In this document: one piece after another, positions 17,704 to 26,718 of the stretch | How positions within the stretch are numbered: position 1 is the stretch's first letter | Layout of the letters: each line of letters opens with the position of its first letter | NCBI RefSeq assembly: GCF_947496725.1 | Contig: NZ_CANMDS010000001.1 | Coordinates: 682,001 to 746,000 of the forward strand | Reading direction: 5' to 3' | Length of the DNA stretch: 64,000 bases | Source: an uncultured Dokdonia sp. | GTDB taxonomy: Bacteria; Bacteroidota; Bacteroidia; Flavobacteriales; Flavobacteriaceae | The notes under the pieces: generated by a model | The model's database searches: none | What the model was told of the DNA's origin: nothing | Seen by the model: the letters and a program-made list of their open reading frames with translations, nothing else | Translations under genes and position numbers: made by a program

Positions 17704-19176
17704 ATGGATGAAGAAGATATCAAACTAATTTTTGGGCTTAAGCTACGCCAGATAAGGACTGACAAAAACCTATCTCTTTTTGGATTGTCAAAACTAACCG
17801 GACTTTCAAAATCATATTTAAATGAAATTGAACACGGAAAAAAATATCCAAAACCTGATAAAATTTTTACGCTTTCGGAAAAATTAGACATTCCGTACGA
17901 TCAAATGGTGTCTTTAAAGCTGGATAAAAACCTCGCTCCTATAGGTGAAATTTTAAAATCAAAGATTCTAAAAGAGATTCCTCTAGAGCTTTTTGGTATA
18001 AAAGAAAGTGATCTCATAGATATTGTATCTAATGCGCCAGCAAAAGTCAACGCCTTTATAAGTACAATCATAGAAATTGCACAGCACTACAACTTTGGGA
18101 GGGAAAGCTTTTTTCTTGCTTCTGTGCGCTCATATCAAGAAGCAAATAACAACTACTTTGATAACATAGAGCAAAAGGTACTCGACTTTGTAAAATCGTA
18201 TCAAATAAACATAGGGCAAAGTATCTCATCAAACGAGCTAGAGGAAATCCTCATAGAAGAATACAACTACTCCATAAAAAATGATGAACTAGATAAGTAC
18301 AAAGATCTAGATAACTTACGATCTGTTTTTATACCTAAATCACGCACACTACTAGTCGCAAATGATATAGACGAGTCACAACGCACCTTTATCTATGCAA
18401 AGGAAATAGCCTATAATTTTCTAGAAATCAAAGAAAGGTTGTACACCTTCCCGTGGATACTTTTTGAAACTTTTGACCAGGTACTTAATAATTTTTATGC
18501 CTCTTACTTTGCAGGAGCATTAATCATACCTCGTAAAAACCTTACGGCAAAAATTAAAGATATTTTTAAGGAACCTGTTTTTCATAAAGATTCTTTTGAG
18601 CACATCACAAATGAGTTTAACGCATCACCAGAGTCTTTTTATCAAAGGCTTACTAATATTCTACCTAAGGAGTTTAATATAAAGAACTTGTTTTTTCTGC
18701 GGTTTACACACAAACTTAACGACACAAAATTTCACCTTACAAAGGAGTTGCACCTAGCGCACCAGCACGCGCCACGAGCAAATGAAAGTGATGAGCATTA
18801 CTGCAGGAGATGGGTGTCTTTACAGGTGCTCAAAGATTTATCTAAGAGTAGTGACAATAGTAAGTTTGACTTACAAATATCTAACTATGAGAATGAGGGC
18901 GTACAGTATCTAGTGCTCTCTACTGCAACAAAAGATCCTTTTAAAGAGAACAAGTTTAGAAGCATAAGTATAGGGCTACTCATAAATAAACAACTTGAGC
19001 GCAAAATAAAATTTCTCAATGACCCAAATATTCCTACTCGTAACGTAGGGGTTACTTGTGAACGTTGTGCCATTACAGATTGTGAAGTGAGACAAGCTCC
19101 TCCAAAGGTTTTAAATCGAACTTCAAAGAATAAAAAAATAGCCGCTATTGTAGAGCAGCTTAATGATACATATTAA
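17704..19176 (+). CDS. XRE-family regulator of the RamB/ScfR type (HTH plus IrrE-like and DUF2083-like regions)
   Basis: 490 residues from ATG 17704; a GTG two codons earlier overlaps the promoter box. HTH (residues ~8-65): LRQIRTDKNLSLFGLSKLTGLSKSYLNEIEHGKKYPKPDKI, shortened here as an XRE helix-turn-helix. The middle (~200-300) contains an IrrE/ImmA-like domain without a visible HExxH (the place reads FIYAKEIAYNFLEIKERLYTF). The C-terminus has VTCERCAITDCEVRQAPP, the cysteine cluster of short-chain fatty-acyl regulators such as RamB and ScfR. This family controls glyoxylate shunt or propionate genes by sensing acyl-CoA-type signals; position next to aceB supports that. Symbol left blank because the ligand is unknown. 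Confidence 0.85.
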   Translation: MDEEDIKLIFGLKLRQIRTDKNLSLFGLSKLTGLSKSYLNEIEHGKKYPKPDKIFTLSEKLDIPYDQMVSLKLDKNLAPIGEILKSKILKEIPLELFGIKESDLIDIVSNAPAKVNAFISTIIEIAQHYNFGRESFFLASVRSYQEANNNYFDNIEQKVLDFVKSYQINIGQSISSNELEEILIEEYNYSIKNDELDKYKDLDNLRSVFIPKSRTLLVANDIDESQRTFIYAKEIAYNFLEIKERLYTFPWILFETFDQVLNNFYASYFAGALIIPRKNLTAKIKDIFKEPVFHKDSFEHITNEFNASPESFYQRLTNILPKEFNIKNLFFLRFTHKLNDTKFHLTKELHLAHQHAPRANESDEHYCRRWVSLQVLKDLSKSSDNSKFDLQISNYENEGVQYLVLSTATKDPFKENKFRSISIGLLINKQLERKIKFLNDPNIPTRNVGVTCERCAITDCEVRQAPPKVLNRTSKNKKIAAIVEQLNDTY

Positions 19177-19206
19177 TCACACTAAAAGATACAAACCGAC
19201 TATACC

Positions 19207-19284
19207 TAATAGCCCCGATTGTAATGTAAATCCCGCAGTTGCCTGGCGTAGCCGGCACGAGGAATTGCAATGTAAAGCGGGATA
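19207..19284. repeat. Structured extragenic element with internal repeat
   Basis: Starts near AATAGCCCCGATTG and ends AAAGCGGGATA. Two copies of ATTGYAATGTAAA (19218-19230 and 19264-19276) flank a GC-rich centre; TCCCGC (about 19231) can pair with GCGGGA (about 19278). It resembles, from memory, an extragenic structure repeated in many flavobacterial genomes. Confidence 0.5.
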
Positions 19285-19325
19285 CTACCTATATAAGCAC
19301 ACCATAAGATAGTGCTACAAACAAA

Positions 19326-19355
19326 AAAAGCCCAAACTTTACAGTCTGGGCTTTT
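19326..19355. terminator. Terminator of queA (also downstream of the regulator)
   Basis: AAAAGCCCA...TGGGCTTTT with inner ACT/AGT pairs; T run stronger on the minus strand, serving queA. Confidence 0.8.
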
Positions 19356-19373
19356 GTACATTATGGCAATGTA

Positions 19374-20423
19374 TTAGATAATTAACATTGCATCTCCATA
19401 AGAGTAGAATTTGTATTTTTCTTTTACTGCCTCATCATAAGCACGCTTCATAAAATCGTGACCTGCAAAGGCAGACACCATCATAAGCAATGTAGACTTA
19501 GGCGTGTGGAAGTTTGTAATCATACAGTTTGCAATACTAAAGTCATACGGTGGGAATATAAATTTATTAGTCCAACCACCAAACTCGTTAAGTGTACCGC
19601 TACTAGATACTGCACTTTCCATCACGCGCATTGCGGTAGTACCTACGGCACACACACGACGCTTTTCTGAAATAGCTTTATTTATAATCTCTGTGGCTGG
19701 CTTACGTATGTATGCTTCCTCACTATCCATTTTGTGCTTTGAGAGGTCTTCTACCTCTACCGCGCTAAATGTACCAAGACCTACGTGTAAAGTTACCTCA
19801 GCAAAGTCAATACCTTTAATTTCTAAACGCTTTAATAGGTGCTTTGAGAAGTGAAGTCCTGCGGTAGGTGCTGCTACGGCTCCTTCTTCTTTTGCATAGA
19901 TAGTCTGGTAGCGCTCCTCATCTTCTGGCTCTACCTCACGGTTTATGTATTTTGGTAATGGTGTTTCTCCCAGTGAAGTAAGTTTTTTTCTAAACTCTTC
20001 ATAAGACCCATCATATAAGAAACGTAACGTACGGCCACGTGATGTTGTGTTATCTATTACCTCTGCAACAAGACTCTCATCATCACCAAAGTATAGCTTA
20101 TTACCTATACGTATTTTACGTGCTGGATCTACAAGTACATCCCACAGTCGTGTCTCAGAGTTTAACTCTCTAAGTAAGAATACCTCGATACGAGCTCCTG
20201 TCTTCTCTTTATTACCGTATAAACGTGCCGGAAAAACCTTTGTATTATTAAGTACCATAACATCTTCTGGCTCAAAATAATCTATAAGATCTTTAAACAT
20301 CTTATGCTCGATGGTTTGCTCCTTGCGATTAAGGACCATTAATCTAGACTCGTCCCTGTTTTCGGCAGGGTGCTCTGCTAGTAATTCATCTGGTAAGTCA
20401 AAGTTAAAGTGTGATAACTTCAT
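19374..20423 (-). CDS. queA: S-adenosylmethionine:tRNA ribosyltransferase-isomerase
   Basis: Transfers and isomerises the ribosyl moiety of SAM onto preQ1-tRNA to give epoxyqueuosine. 349 residues. Start [21 protein letters not shown]; conserved [46 protein letters not shown] and [22 protein letters not shown], all hallmarks of QueA. Preceded by the best promoter in this part of the window; no preQ1-type riboswitch was recognised in the 60-base leader. Confidence 0.97.
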   Translation of the reverse strand: MKLSHFNFDLPDELLAEHPAENRDESRLMVLNRKEQTIEHKMFKDLIDYFEPEDVMVLNNTKVFPARLYGNKEKTGARIEVFLLRELNSETRLWDVLVDPARKIRIGNKLYFGDDESLVAEVIDNTTSRGRTLRFLYDGSYEEFRKKLTSLGETPLPKYINREVEPEDEERYQTIYAKEEGAVAAPTAGLHFSKHLLKRLEIKGIDFAEVTLHVGLGTFSAVEVEDLSKHKMDSEEAYIRKPATEIINKAISEKRRVCAVGTTAMRVMESAVSSSGTLNEFGGWTNKFIFPPYDFSIANCMITNFHTPKSTLLMMVSAFAGHDFMKRAYDEAVKEKYKFYSYGDAMLII

Positions 20424-20490
20424 AAAGGGTTCTGGTTTTTGTTTTTTAAGTCAAGCTATAGCACCTATATAGCGCTAGCTCGCAAGACGG

Positions 20491-20522
20491 CAAATATACA
20501 ATCTCGAGATAGGGGTTGTCAA
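20491..20522 (-). promoter_or_regulatory. Complete Bacteroidota promoter of queA
   Basis: Minus strand TTG (20522-20520), 21-bp spacer, TATATTTG (20498-20491): matches TTG-N(17-23)-TAnnTTTG. Expected start of transcription is near 20484, 60 bases before the ATG. Confidence 0.75.
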
Positions 20523-20526
20523 GTCT

Positions 20527-21780
20527 TTAGCCAATTATCTCTTGACCAAAGCCTAAAACTTCTAGATCTGTCCAAAAATCTGGGTATGATTTTGACACAA
20601 CACCAGCATCTTCTATAAGTAATGGCACTTGTAAAGCAAGTGGTGCAAAGGCCATTGCCATACGGTGATCGTGATATGTCGCTATGGTGATATTTTCATT
20701 TATAGCAGCTTTTTGAGGTAATAGTGTAAGATCTTGATCTGTAACCATAATACTACCTCCCAGCTTTGTAATCTCCTCACGCAGTGCCTCTAGCCTATCT
20801 GTTTCCTTTATTTTAAGTGTGTGCAAGCCCGTGAGGTGACACCCTACGCCTAGACCTAAACAGCTTACCGCTATAGTTTGTGCAATGTCTGGTGAGTTTG
20901 CAAGATCTAAGGTTATCGTTTCTGGCAACTCAAAATCTTGATTAAGCGAGAGTGTGAGCTTATCTCCTGCAAAGCTAGAAACCACGCCCAGTTGCTTGTA
21001 TATTTCTCTAAGAGCAGCATCTCCTTGCAGGCTACTCTCTTTATAACTAGCTATGGTAATGGTGTGTGGGGTGTTAAAATTACGCTTTCGCGAAAGCGCA
21101 ACAATACTATAAAAATACGACGCACTACTCCAGTCTGACTCGACCGTTATCTCTCTAGCTACCGCTGAAGTTCTACCCGGTTTTATCACTATTTTTTGCC
21201 CCTCAAAGGTAGCCTCTATATCTAGTTGATGTAATAACGCAAGCGTCATATTTATGTAAGGAACCGAGGTAATCTTGCCATCAAGACGTACGGTAAGACC
21301 ATTATCTAGCTTTGCTCCCATCATCATAAGTGCAGAGATATACTGGCTGCTCACATTTGCCTTGAGTGTTACCTCATTGCGCTGTAATGCTTTCCCTTTT
21401 ATTTGTAATGGTGGGTACCCTTCATTGTGAGTAAATGTGATTTGAGCTCCCAGCTCTTGAAGCGCTTCTACCAGTATTGCCATAGGGCGTTCTTGCATAC
21501 GAGCACTACCGGTAAGGAGTGTATCTCTACCTTCTTGAATAGAAAAATAGGCCGTAAGAAAACGCATAGCAGTACCCGCGTGATGTATGTCTACCACCTC
21601 ATCACTCGATGATAGTGCCTTTTGCATAACCTGGGCATCATCGCTATTTGATACATTTTTTAATGTAATACCATCAAAGAGTGCTTGTAAGATAAGTAGC
21701 CTGTTAGTCTCACTTTTGGAACCTGTGATCTGTATATCGCCGCTGCAATGTGCCGCTGTATGGTGAACTTTTAAAAGCAT
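20527..21780 (-). CDS. aroA: 3-phosphoshikimate 1-carboxyvinyltransferase (EPSP synthase)
   Basis: Sixth step of the shikimate pathway; joins PEP and shikimate 3-phosphate. 417 residues. SKSETNRLLILQAL (~20-33), HAGTAMRFLTAYFS, the RMQERPMAILVEAL loop, SSQYISALMMMGA, KETDRLEALREE and YHDHRMAMAFAPLAL are all present. A perfect iterated palindrome at 21083-21098 is translated in frame as ALSRKR, giving VALSRKRNFNTPHTITIAS; compared with my memory of other EPSP synthases this adds roughly 8-10 residues between strands. Stop is separated by 3 bp from the pyrophosphohydrolase upstream, so they are co-transcribed. Confidence 0.96.
   Translation of the reverse strand: MLLKVHHTAAHCSGDIQITGSKSETNRLLILQALFDGITLKNVSNSDDAQVMQKALSSSDEVVDIHHAGTAMRFLTAYFSIQEGRDTLLTGSARMQERPMAILVEALQELGAQITFTHNEGYPPLQIKGKALQRNEVTLKANVSSQYISALMMMGAKLDNGLTVRLDGKITSVPYINMTLALLHQLDIEATFEGQKIVIKPGRTSAVAREITVESDWSSASYFYSIVALSRKRNFNTPHTITIASYKESSLQGDAALREIYKQLGVVSSFAGDKLTLSLNQDFELPETITLDLANSPDIAQTIAVSCLGLGVGCHLTGLHTLKIKETDRLEALREEITKLGGSIMVTDQDLTLLPQKAAINENITIATYHDHRMAMAFAPLALQVPLLIEDAGVVSKSYPDFWTDLEVLGFGQEIIG
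21083..21098. repeat. Iterated palindrome copy 7 (perfect, inside aroA)
   Basis: CGCTTTCGCGAAAGCG read in the frame giving ALSRKRN on the minus strand. Confidence 0.92.
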
Positions 21781-21783
21781 AGC

Positions 21784-22110
21784 TTACTTTAATTTTTCAT
21801 TGTTATGATGACGGTCGTGATCACGTTTTGTTTTTATGTCCAGCTTCTTATCAAATGCTTCTTGTAAATCTACACCTGTCTGGTTTGCTAGGCATAGCAC
21901 CACAAACATTACATCTGCAAGCTCCTCTCCTAGATCTTTACCTTTATCGCTTTCTTTCTCACTTTGCTCTCCATAGCGGCGTGCAATAATTCTGGCTACT
22001 TCTCCTACTTCTTCGGTAAGTTGAGCCATATTTGTGAGTTCATTAAAGTATCGCACACCGTGAGTCTTTATCCAGTCGTCTACAGCCTGCTGAGCGTTTG
22101 AGATATTCAT
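21784..22110 (-). CDS. MazG-like nucleotide pyrophosphohydrolase
   Basis: 108 residues, all-alpha NTP pyrophosphohydrolase fold. Metal-binding pattern EExxE...ExxD is visible: QLTEEVGEVARII (residues ~29-41) and DLGEELADVMFVVLCL (~60-75). Family members hydrolyse (d)NTPs to monophosphates, as housekeeping of non-canonical nucleotides. Forms an operon with aroA. The C-terminus is histidine/lysine-rich (DHDRHHNNEKLK). Substrate unknown. Confidence 0.88.
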   Translation of the reverse strand: MNISNAQQAVDDWIKTHGVRYFNELTNMAQLTEEVGEVARIIARRYGEQSEKESDKGKDLGEELADVMFVVLCLANQTGVDLQEAFDKKLDIKTKRDHDRHHNNEKLK

Positions 22111-22113
22111 AAT

Positions 22114-22222
22114 TTATTTTTTTACCAAAACTATGGTTTCTTTTTCTTTGCTTACAATTTGGGTAAAGAATTTTTTTATCTCATTATACATCTCTGCATA
22201 AAAGAGTGTGGTTTTTTGCAGA
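22114..22222 (-). pseudogene. Remnant C-terminus of a third DUF3857/transglutaminase-like protein
   Basis: Minus-strand translation from about 22222 to the TAA at 22114 reads ...FYAEMYNEIKKFFTQIVSKE... and ends ETIVLVKK. The rhythm matches the tails of the two downstream paralogues (YKDLQAYLKMIVAKESEKIVFKK and FIRSAIRNDQQKIVIKKQ). A stop codon lies just upstream (about 22229), so only the tail survives. Read as a decayed third copy; coincidence in 35 codons is possible. Confidence 0.5.
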
Positions 22223-22301
22223 AAACCTTATTCAAAAAATACAACAAAAGACTTATAGAATTGAATTCAAATTAGCCATTGCAACTAAGATTTGCCTCAA
22301 T

Positions 22302-24308
22302 TTATATCTTCTTAAACACAATTTTCTCACTCTCCTTTGCAACTATCATTTTCAAATAGGCTTGCAAATCTTTATAGTAGTTAGAGTTAACAAGAGCCGC
22401 ACTCATCGTGTTTTGCAGTCCTACATTTACTTTATCTCCAGATACTGTCACACCAAAACGATAAGACCCCATATTGTCCACAAGGTTTATTGCCAGATCA
22501 TCTGGCACAGACTCCACTTCATATCCTGCAGGAATTTTTATTGAAACCGTATACTTATCTGACCAAGGATACACATAATCTACGGGATGATTTCTTGACT
22601 CTGCAGTTAGGTAATTTTTATTTGTTCCCAAATGTGCAAGGGGATTTACATATAGTTTATCACCAGCTTCATCTATCATATCCTCGGCTTCAAAATTATA
22701 CTCAAGCGTAAGTGGCTTAGATGCAACTTTTAAATCTTTAAAAGAAACATCTATCGCATCTATACTTTCATAATAACTATCTAGTTTTTTTAATTGCTCA
22801 TCACCAGTAAGAGCAGCAAATCTATTACGCTCAGACCTTGCATAATGACCAGAAAACCTATTCTTAGCGTTTCCAGAAATTATCATATCATCTGTAATTT
22901 CCAGATTGAGCATCCCTATATGAGTAGCAGGTCTATTTGGAAATAAATCTACTAACCTTGAAGACCCATCTGCCTTAACCATTCTACCCATCCAGTTTAA
23001 AAGTTCTGGCTTTAAAATATTCGGAACTCCAGCTTTATCAGCCCCATCTAGTAAGTAGAGTTTCTCATTTACAATAGCTCCTGCTATAACGTAATTAAAA
23101 CCTGTACGAGTAGGAAAAACAGGTATACCATTATTCTTTGTACTCAATAATACGGGACTACACCTTACACCGGCGTATCTAAGCATAGAAGAGAGCATTA
23201 AATTAATGTCTGCCACATTACCTACGCCGTCCTTATATGCTTTTTTTACACCAGCATCTACATAAACACCATAGTAGTCATTCCAAGTCATCTTGCTCTT
23301 TACATAATCATAAATAAGAAACATCTTTTCTGTCTGAGATGAAGCTTCACTTATAATATTATCAATATCCTTTTTGTAATAACTCTCACGATCTAACTCT
23401 TTACCAAACCCGGTAGATTGATATATTTTACTAGCTACATCTTCCCAAGACGTTGCGTATGATCTAATCTCACTGTTTGGAAATTTAGTCATTGCCAACT
23501 CGAACTTTAATGCAGACATATAGTTATTAAGATTACCAGAGTATGGCTCATTCTTAATAGGAGGTACATTAGTCAAGTTTACTATATATCCGTTTTCTGT
23601 AAACTCGACCTCTTCATTTGAAGAACTAGATCTTGCTACATTAGCAAGTTTGGTACTTGTATATCTATATCTCAAAGTGCGATTCTTTTTTTCTGTAGTA
23701 AGATTAAGGGGTATTACACCTTTACCGTGTGTGCGATACATTAAGTACTCTGGCGCAAAAAATCTCATATCTACTCGATCTACTGGTATCTCTTCTTGAA
23801 ATCTAAACTCGTCTATATTTGAGTAAAAGGGCGATTTGAAAGTATACTTATATTCAATTACAGAGCCATCGCGTATATCTGGCATTGTAAATTTAGTCAC
23901 CTTCCTATATTTAGATTTTTCTTCTTTGAAAATATCGCGTGATTGCAGCTTACTTTCGATAATTTTATCCCCTTCTACATTATAAGTATAAGCTTTTAAA
24001 CCTGTAACCTGCTCTTCATCACTTGCACCTACATACTGGCTCAACATAACTGTCGCCTCGTCATAGCCATCTTGATTGTAAATTTTAACGCGCTCTTGCA
24101 CTTCTGTTTTTATATAGAAACCTTCATCTTGGCTGTAGCCAAATTTTGTATCAGTGTTTCTGTATAAAATACTCGCATTTGCATCAGGATAATTAGGATG
24201 TTCCTTTTGCAAAATCTCTTCTTTAGAAACTTTTCCAAAGTCATAATCTTGCGCAGTAGCACCTAGAGCAAAAAATATTAAAATAGTGATGGATAGTAAT
24301 TTTTTCAT
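22302..24308 (-). CDS. Secreted DUF3857/transglutaminase-like protein, catalytic residues lost
   Basis: 668 residues, signal peptide MKKLLSITILIFFALGATA. N-terminal DUF3857-like beta domain (~50-270), central transglutaminase-like core (~285-450), C-terminal DUF2569-like beta domain. Against the neighbour's GYGDCKAL / GNHAIL / ECTDQ triad, this protein reads GVGNVADINL, GFNYVIAG and LLDGADK: the Cys and His positions are replaced by Val and Tyr, so peptide cleavage or crosslinking is unlikely. Ends EKIVFKKI. Lies 5 bp after the related gene, hence same transcript. Probably a periplasmic binding or scaffold protein. Confidence 0.82.
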   Translation of the reverse strand: MKKLLSITILIFFALGATAQDYDFGKVSKEEILQKEHPNYPDANASILYRNTDTKFGYSQDEGFYIKTEVQERVKIYNQDGYDEATVMLSQYVGASDEEQVTGLKAYTYNVEGDKIIESKLQSRDIFKEEKSKYRKVTKFTMPDIRDGSVIEYKYTFKSPFYSNIDEFRFQEEIPVDRVDMRFFAPEYLMYRTHGKGVIPLNLTTEKKNRTLRYRYTSTKLANVARSSSSNEEVEFTENGYIVNLTNVPPIKNEPYSGNLNNYMSALKFELAMTKFPNSEIRSYATSWEDVASKIYQSTGFGKELDRESYYKKDIDNIISEASSQTEKMFLIYDYVKSKMTWNDYYGVYVDAGVKKAYKDGVGNVADINLMLSSMLRYAGVRCSPVLLSTKNNGIPVFPTRTGFNYVIAGAIVNEKLYLLDGADKAGVPNILKPELLNWMGRMVKADGSSRLVDLFPNRPATHIGMLNLEITDDMIISGNAKNRFSGHYARSERNRFAALTGDEQLKKLDSYYESIDAIDVSFKDLKVASKPLTLEYNFEAEDMIDEAGDKLYVNPLAHLGTNKNYLTAESRNHPVDYVYPWSDKYTVSIKIPAGYEVESVPDDLAINLVDNMGSYRFGVTVSGDKVNVGLQNTMSAALVNSNYYKDLQAYLKMIVAKESEKIVFKKI

Positions 24309-24313
24309 ATGAT

Positions 24314-26209
24314 TTATTGTTTTTTGATGACGATTTTTTGTTGATCATTTCTTATTGCACTTCTTATAAAGCTTCTAAGTTTTGCATAATTTTCTTTACT
24401 ATAAGTCCCTTCGTTAAATATAAAAGACCTCTTATAAATTATCTTTGAATTCTCTACTTCCTTTATACTATAACTATATGTTCCAAATGGCGATTTAAGT
24501 TGTTCACCCTTTGGAACACTTACTACCTCAAATCCATCAGGAAGATTAATCTCGATAGTTTCTTCATCCTTAAATCCTCTTGATATTTCGACCTCAAACA
24601 TTCTATTCTTAACACGATCTGGCAGCGCTGTATATCTATTAAATAAATTGAGAGAAACAAGCATCTCATCACCAGCAAATGAAGCATAATTTTCTACTTC
24701 AAGTTCTATATTTTCGGTGGTTATAGCTTCATCACGATTATTAAGAATGTTAATGTTGGTTAAGGATACATTATTTAGGTAATTCCAAAACTTATAGTAA
24801 TACTTCTTTTTATCGTCTTGGTTTTCTGTGACTAGCCTGTATTTACCTGCATATTGTAAACCTCCAGATTTAATACTTACCCCTCCTTGAGCATTACCGC
24901 TGGCATCTATGGTAAAAGAACCATTCATTATCTGATAGTTATCTTGAGCCGTATATTTTTTGGTATGGACAATTTCGCCTCCATCTGGTTTTACGACAAG
25001 TACATCTCGATCATCTGTAAAACCAGCTATAAAACCAAATGGCACTTCTTGATCTGTACATTCTAACCATACATAATCATCACCTGTGGGTACTGATAAA
25101 ATTGCGTGGTTACCCTGTATAGCCGTAAAGTCATCTTCTATATCGCGCTTGTCACGGCTCCCATAAAGAATAGTATAATAGGATGGCACCCCCACCGCTT
25201 CAAGTAAAGATTTTGTGTAATTTGTAAGCGCCTTACAATCACCATAACCCAGTTTATCTACTTGTGAGGCAAGCATAGGTTTCCAGCCACCTATACCTAC
25301 TTGAACACTTATGTACCGCGTCTTATTCTGCACAAAATCATAAATAATTTTAGCCTTTGCTATAGGATCTTTAATGTCTTTTACAAGTTCCTTTGCCTGT
25401 GTAATTGTTTCTTCTGGTAAGTCCTGCGCCCCTTGAAGTAAATTTTCATTCATCCACTGTCCAAAGACTCGCCAATCACGAGCGTCTCCATCTAGCCCCT
25501 CTAAGTGAAAATCATTAAGAGCAATAGCCACCCTACCCACTATATTTCTATAGCCAGGGCTATAATCTTCTGGAACAAGCGATGGAGAATTTTTAATTAC
25601 AAGCCGTAGTGAATTTTGAGATTCTTCTACCTCTATGCGGTTATAATCCCCGTACATTTTATGCTTTAAATTAACCTCATCTGCATAGTTAATTTCAAAA
25701 ACCTTTTCTTCTGTGCTTGAGTAATACCCCTCGTTTGCATAAAAAGATGGAATAGAAGCTGTGTTTTTTGAGACAATCTCGCTTTCTACCACGACTGTAT
25801 AAGGATAGCTGGTAGGCGTAAAATCGAGATATAACAAGCGTGTATCTATATAGAGACTTATACCGTCTGCAGCGCTTACATCTTTAAAGTCGCGTTGTTT
25901 ATACTTTTTAACCTCCTTACCGCTATCATCATATATTACAACAGAAGCATTTTTTATGCGAGTAACATCATCATAATACATATATGCCTCTACATCTCTA
26001 TTACCACGTTTATTTAAAACAGTCACCACGCGTTTGTGAGCTGTTTTTATGGTAGATGAATTAGGTATATCTATGGTATGCTTTTCAAAACGCAAGACAC
26101 TGTTTGCAGATTTTAAAAGGTCTTCAGGAATATTTTTTGACGTATATAAATTATCTTGAGAGTAGGCAAATAGTGCCCACATACATAGGAGGAAAGTAGG
26201 TATGCGCAT
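24314..26209 (-). CDS. Secreted DUF3857 transglutaminase-like protein, intact triad
   Basis: 631 residues, signal peptide MRIPTFLLCMWALFAYS. DUF3857-like domain (~45-235), then the transglutaminase core with candidate Cys-His-Asp: DKLGYGDCKALTNYTKSLL, IQGNHAILSV and VWLECTDQEVPFG. C-terminal beta domain ends KIVIKKQ. Role in Bacteroidota is not established; periplasmic protein processing or polysaccharide-related functions have been suggested for similar proteins. First gene of the two-gene tandem; the paralogue downstream has lost the active site. Confidence 0.85.
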   Translation of the reverse strand: MRIPTFLLCMWALFAYSQDNLYTSKNIPEDLLKSANSVLRFEKHTIDIPNSSTIKTAHKRVVTVLNKRGNRDVEAYMYYDDVTRIKNASVVIYDDSGKEVKKYKQRDFKDVSAADGISLYIDTRLLYLDFTPTSYPYTVVVESEIVSKNTASIPSFYANEGYYSSTEEKVFEINYADEVNLKHKMYGDYNRIEVEESQNSLRLVIKNSPSLVPEDYSPGYRNIVGRVAIALNDFHLEGLDGDARDWRVFGQWMNENLLQGAQDLPEETITQAKELVKDIKDPIAKAKIIYDFVQNKTRYISVQVGIGGWKPMLASQVDKLGYGDCKALTNYTKSLLEAVGVPSYYTILYGSRDKRDIEDDFTAIQGNHAILSVPTGDDYVWLECTDQEVPFGFIAGFTDDRDVLVVKPDGGEIVHTKKYTAQDNYQIMNGSFTIDASGNAQGGVSIKSGGLQYAGKYRLVTENQDDKKKYYYKFWNYLNNVSLTNINILNNRDEAITTENIELEVENYASFAGDEMLVSLNLFNRYTALPDRVKNRMFEVEISRGFKDEETIEINLPDGFEVVSVPKGEQLKSPFGTYSYSIKEVENSKIIYKRSFIFNEGTYSKENYAKLRSFIRSAIRNDQQKIVIKKQ

Positions 26210-26265
26210 TTTGATTTGATTGATGTGTCAGCAAAATATAAAAAAGACACCTACCGCACAAGTCG

Positions 26266-26718
26266 CTACACCCTATTTTTTGTATCTATAGTTATAGTAA
26301 CTGGCCCGTCATTGAGCAGTTGCACTTTCATATCTGCACCAAACTCTCCAGTATAAGTGGGTTTATTACGCTTTCGCGAAAGCGTACTCACAAACTCCTC
26401 ATACATAGGTATTGCGTGTTCTGGGCGTGCTGCTTGTAAGAAAGAAGGACGATTTCCTTTTTTTGTACTGGCAAATAATGTGAACTGACTTATCACTAAA
26501 ATATCACCATCTATATCTCCTACCGAAAGGTTCATTGCGCCTTGCTCATCGCCAAAAATACGTAAGCCTATAATTTTATTACAAAGCCACTCTATGTCTT
26601 CTTGTGTATCTTCGTGAGTAACACCTAACAGCACCAGAAGGCCGCTTTTTATTTCTGACTTTACAACACCATTTATAGTAACCGAAGCCTGTGTAACTCG
26701 CTGTATGACTGCTTTCAT
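26266..26718 (-). CDS. dtd: D-aminoacyl-tRNA deacylase
   Basis: Hydrolyses D-aminoacyl-tRNAs (and Gly-tRNA-Ala), a translation proofreading enzyme. 150 residues. Family motifs SQFTLFAS (~78-85) and the cross-subunit NDGPVTI Gly-cisPro loop near the C-terminus are intact. A perfect 16-bp palindrome with 20-bp extended symmetry lies at 26367-26386 and encodes STLSRKRNK in the variable loop before EFGADMKVQL. The start codon overlaps the rsgA stop by one base (TAATG), so translation is coupled. Confidence 0.95.
   Translation of the reverse strand: MKAVIQRVTQASVTINGVVKSEIKSGLLVLLGVTHEDTQEDIEWLCNKIIGLRIFGDEQGAMNLSVGDIDGDILVISQFTLFASTKKGNRPSFLQAARPEHAIPMYEEFVSTLSRKRNKPTYTGEFGADMKVQLLNDGPVTITIDTKNRV
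26367..26386. repeat. Iterated palindrome copy 8 (perfect, inside dtd)
   Basis: Perfect 16-mer with TA...TA extension, translated LSRKRN on the minus strand, the same peptide as in aroA. Confidence 0.92.

Noticed and set aside
20424-20485. preQ1 riboswitch before queA
   Set aside because: The 60-base leader has no recognisable preQ1 aptamer core; only weak local complementarity.
22206-22544. Plus-strand 112-residue open frame
   Set aside because: Antisense to the DUF3857 gene and the remnant; no coding character and no start signal.
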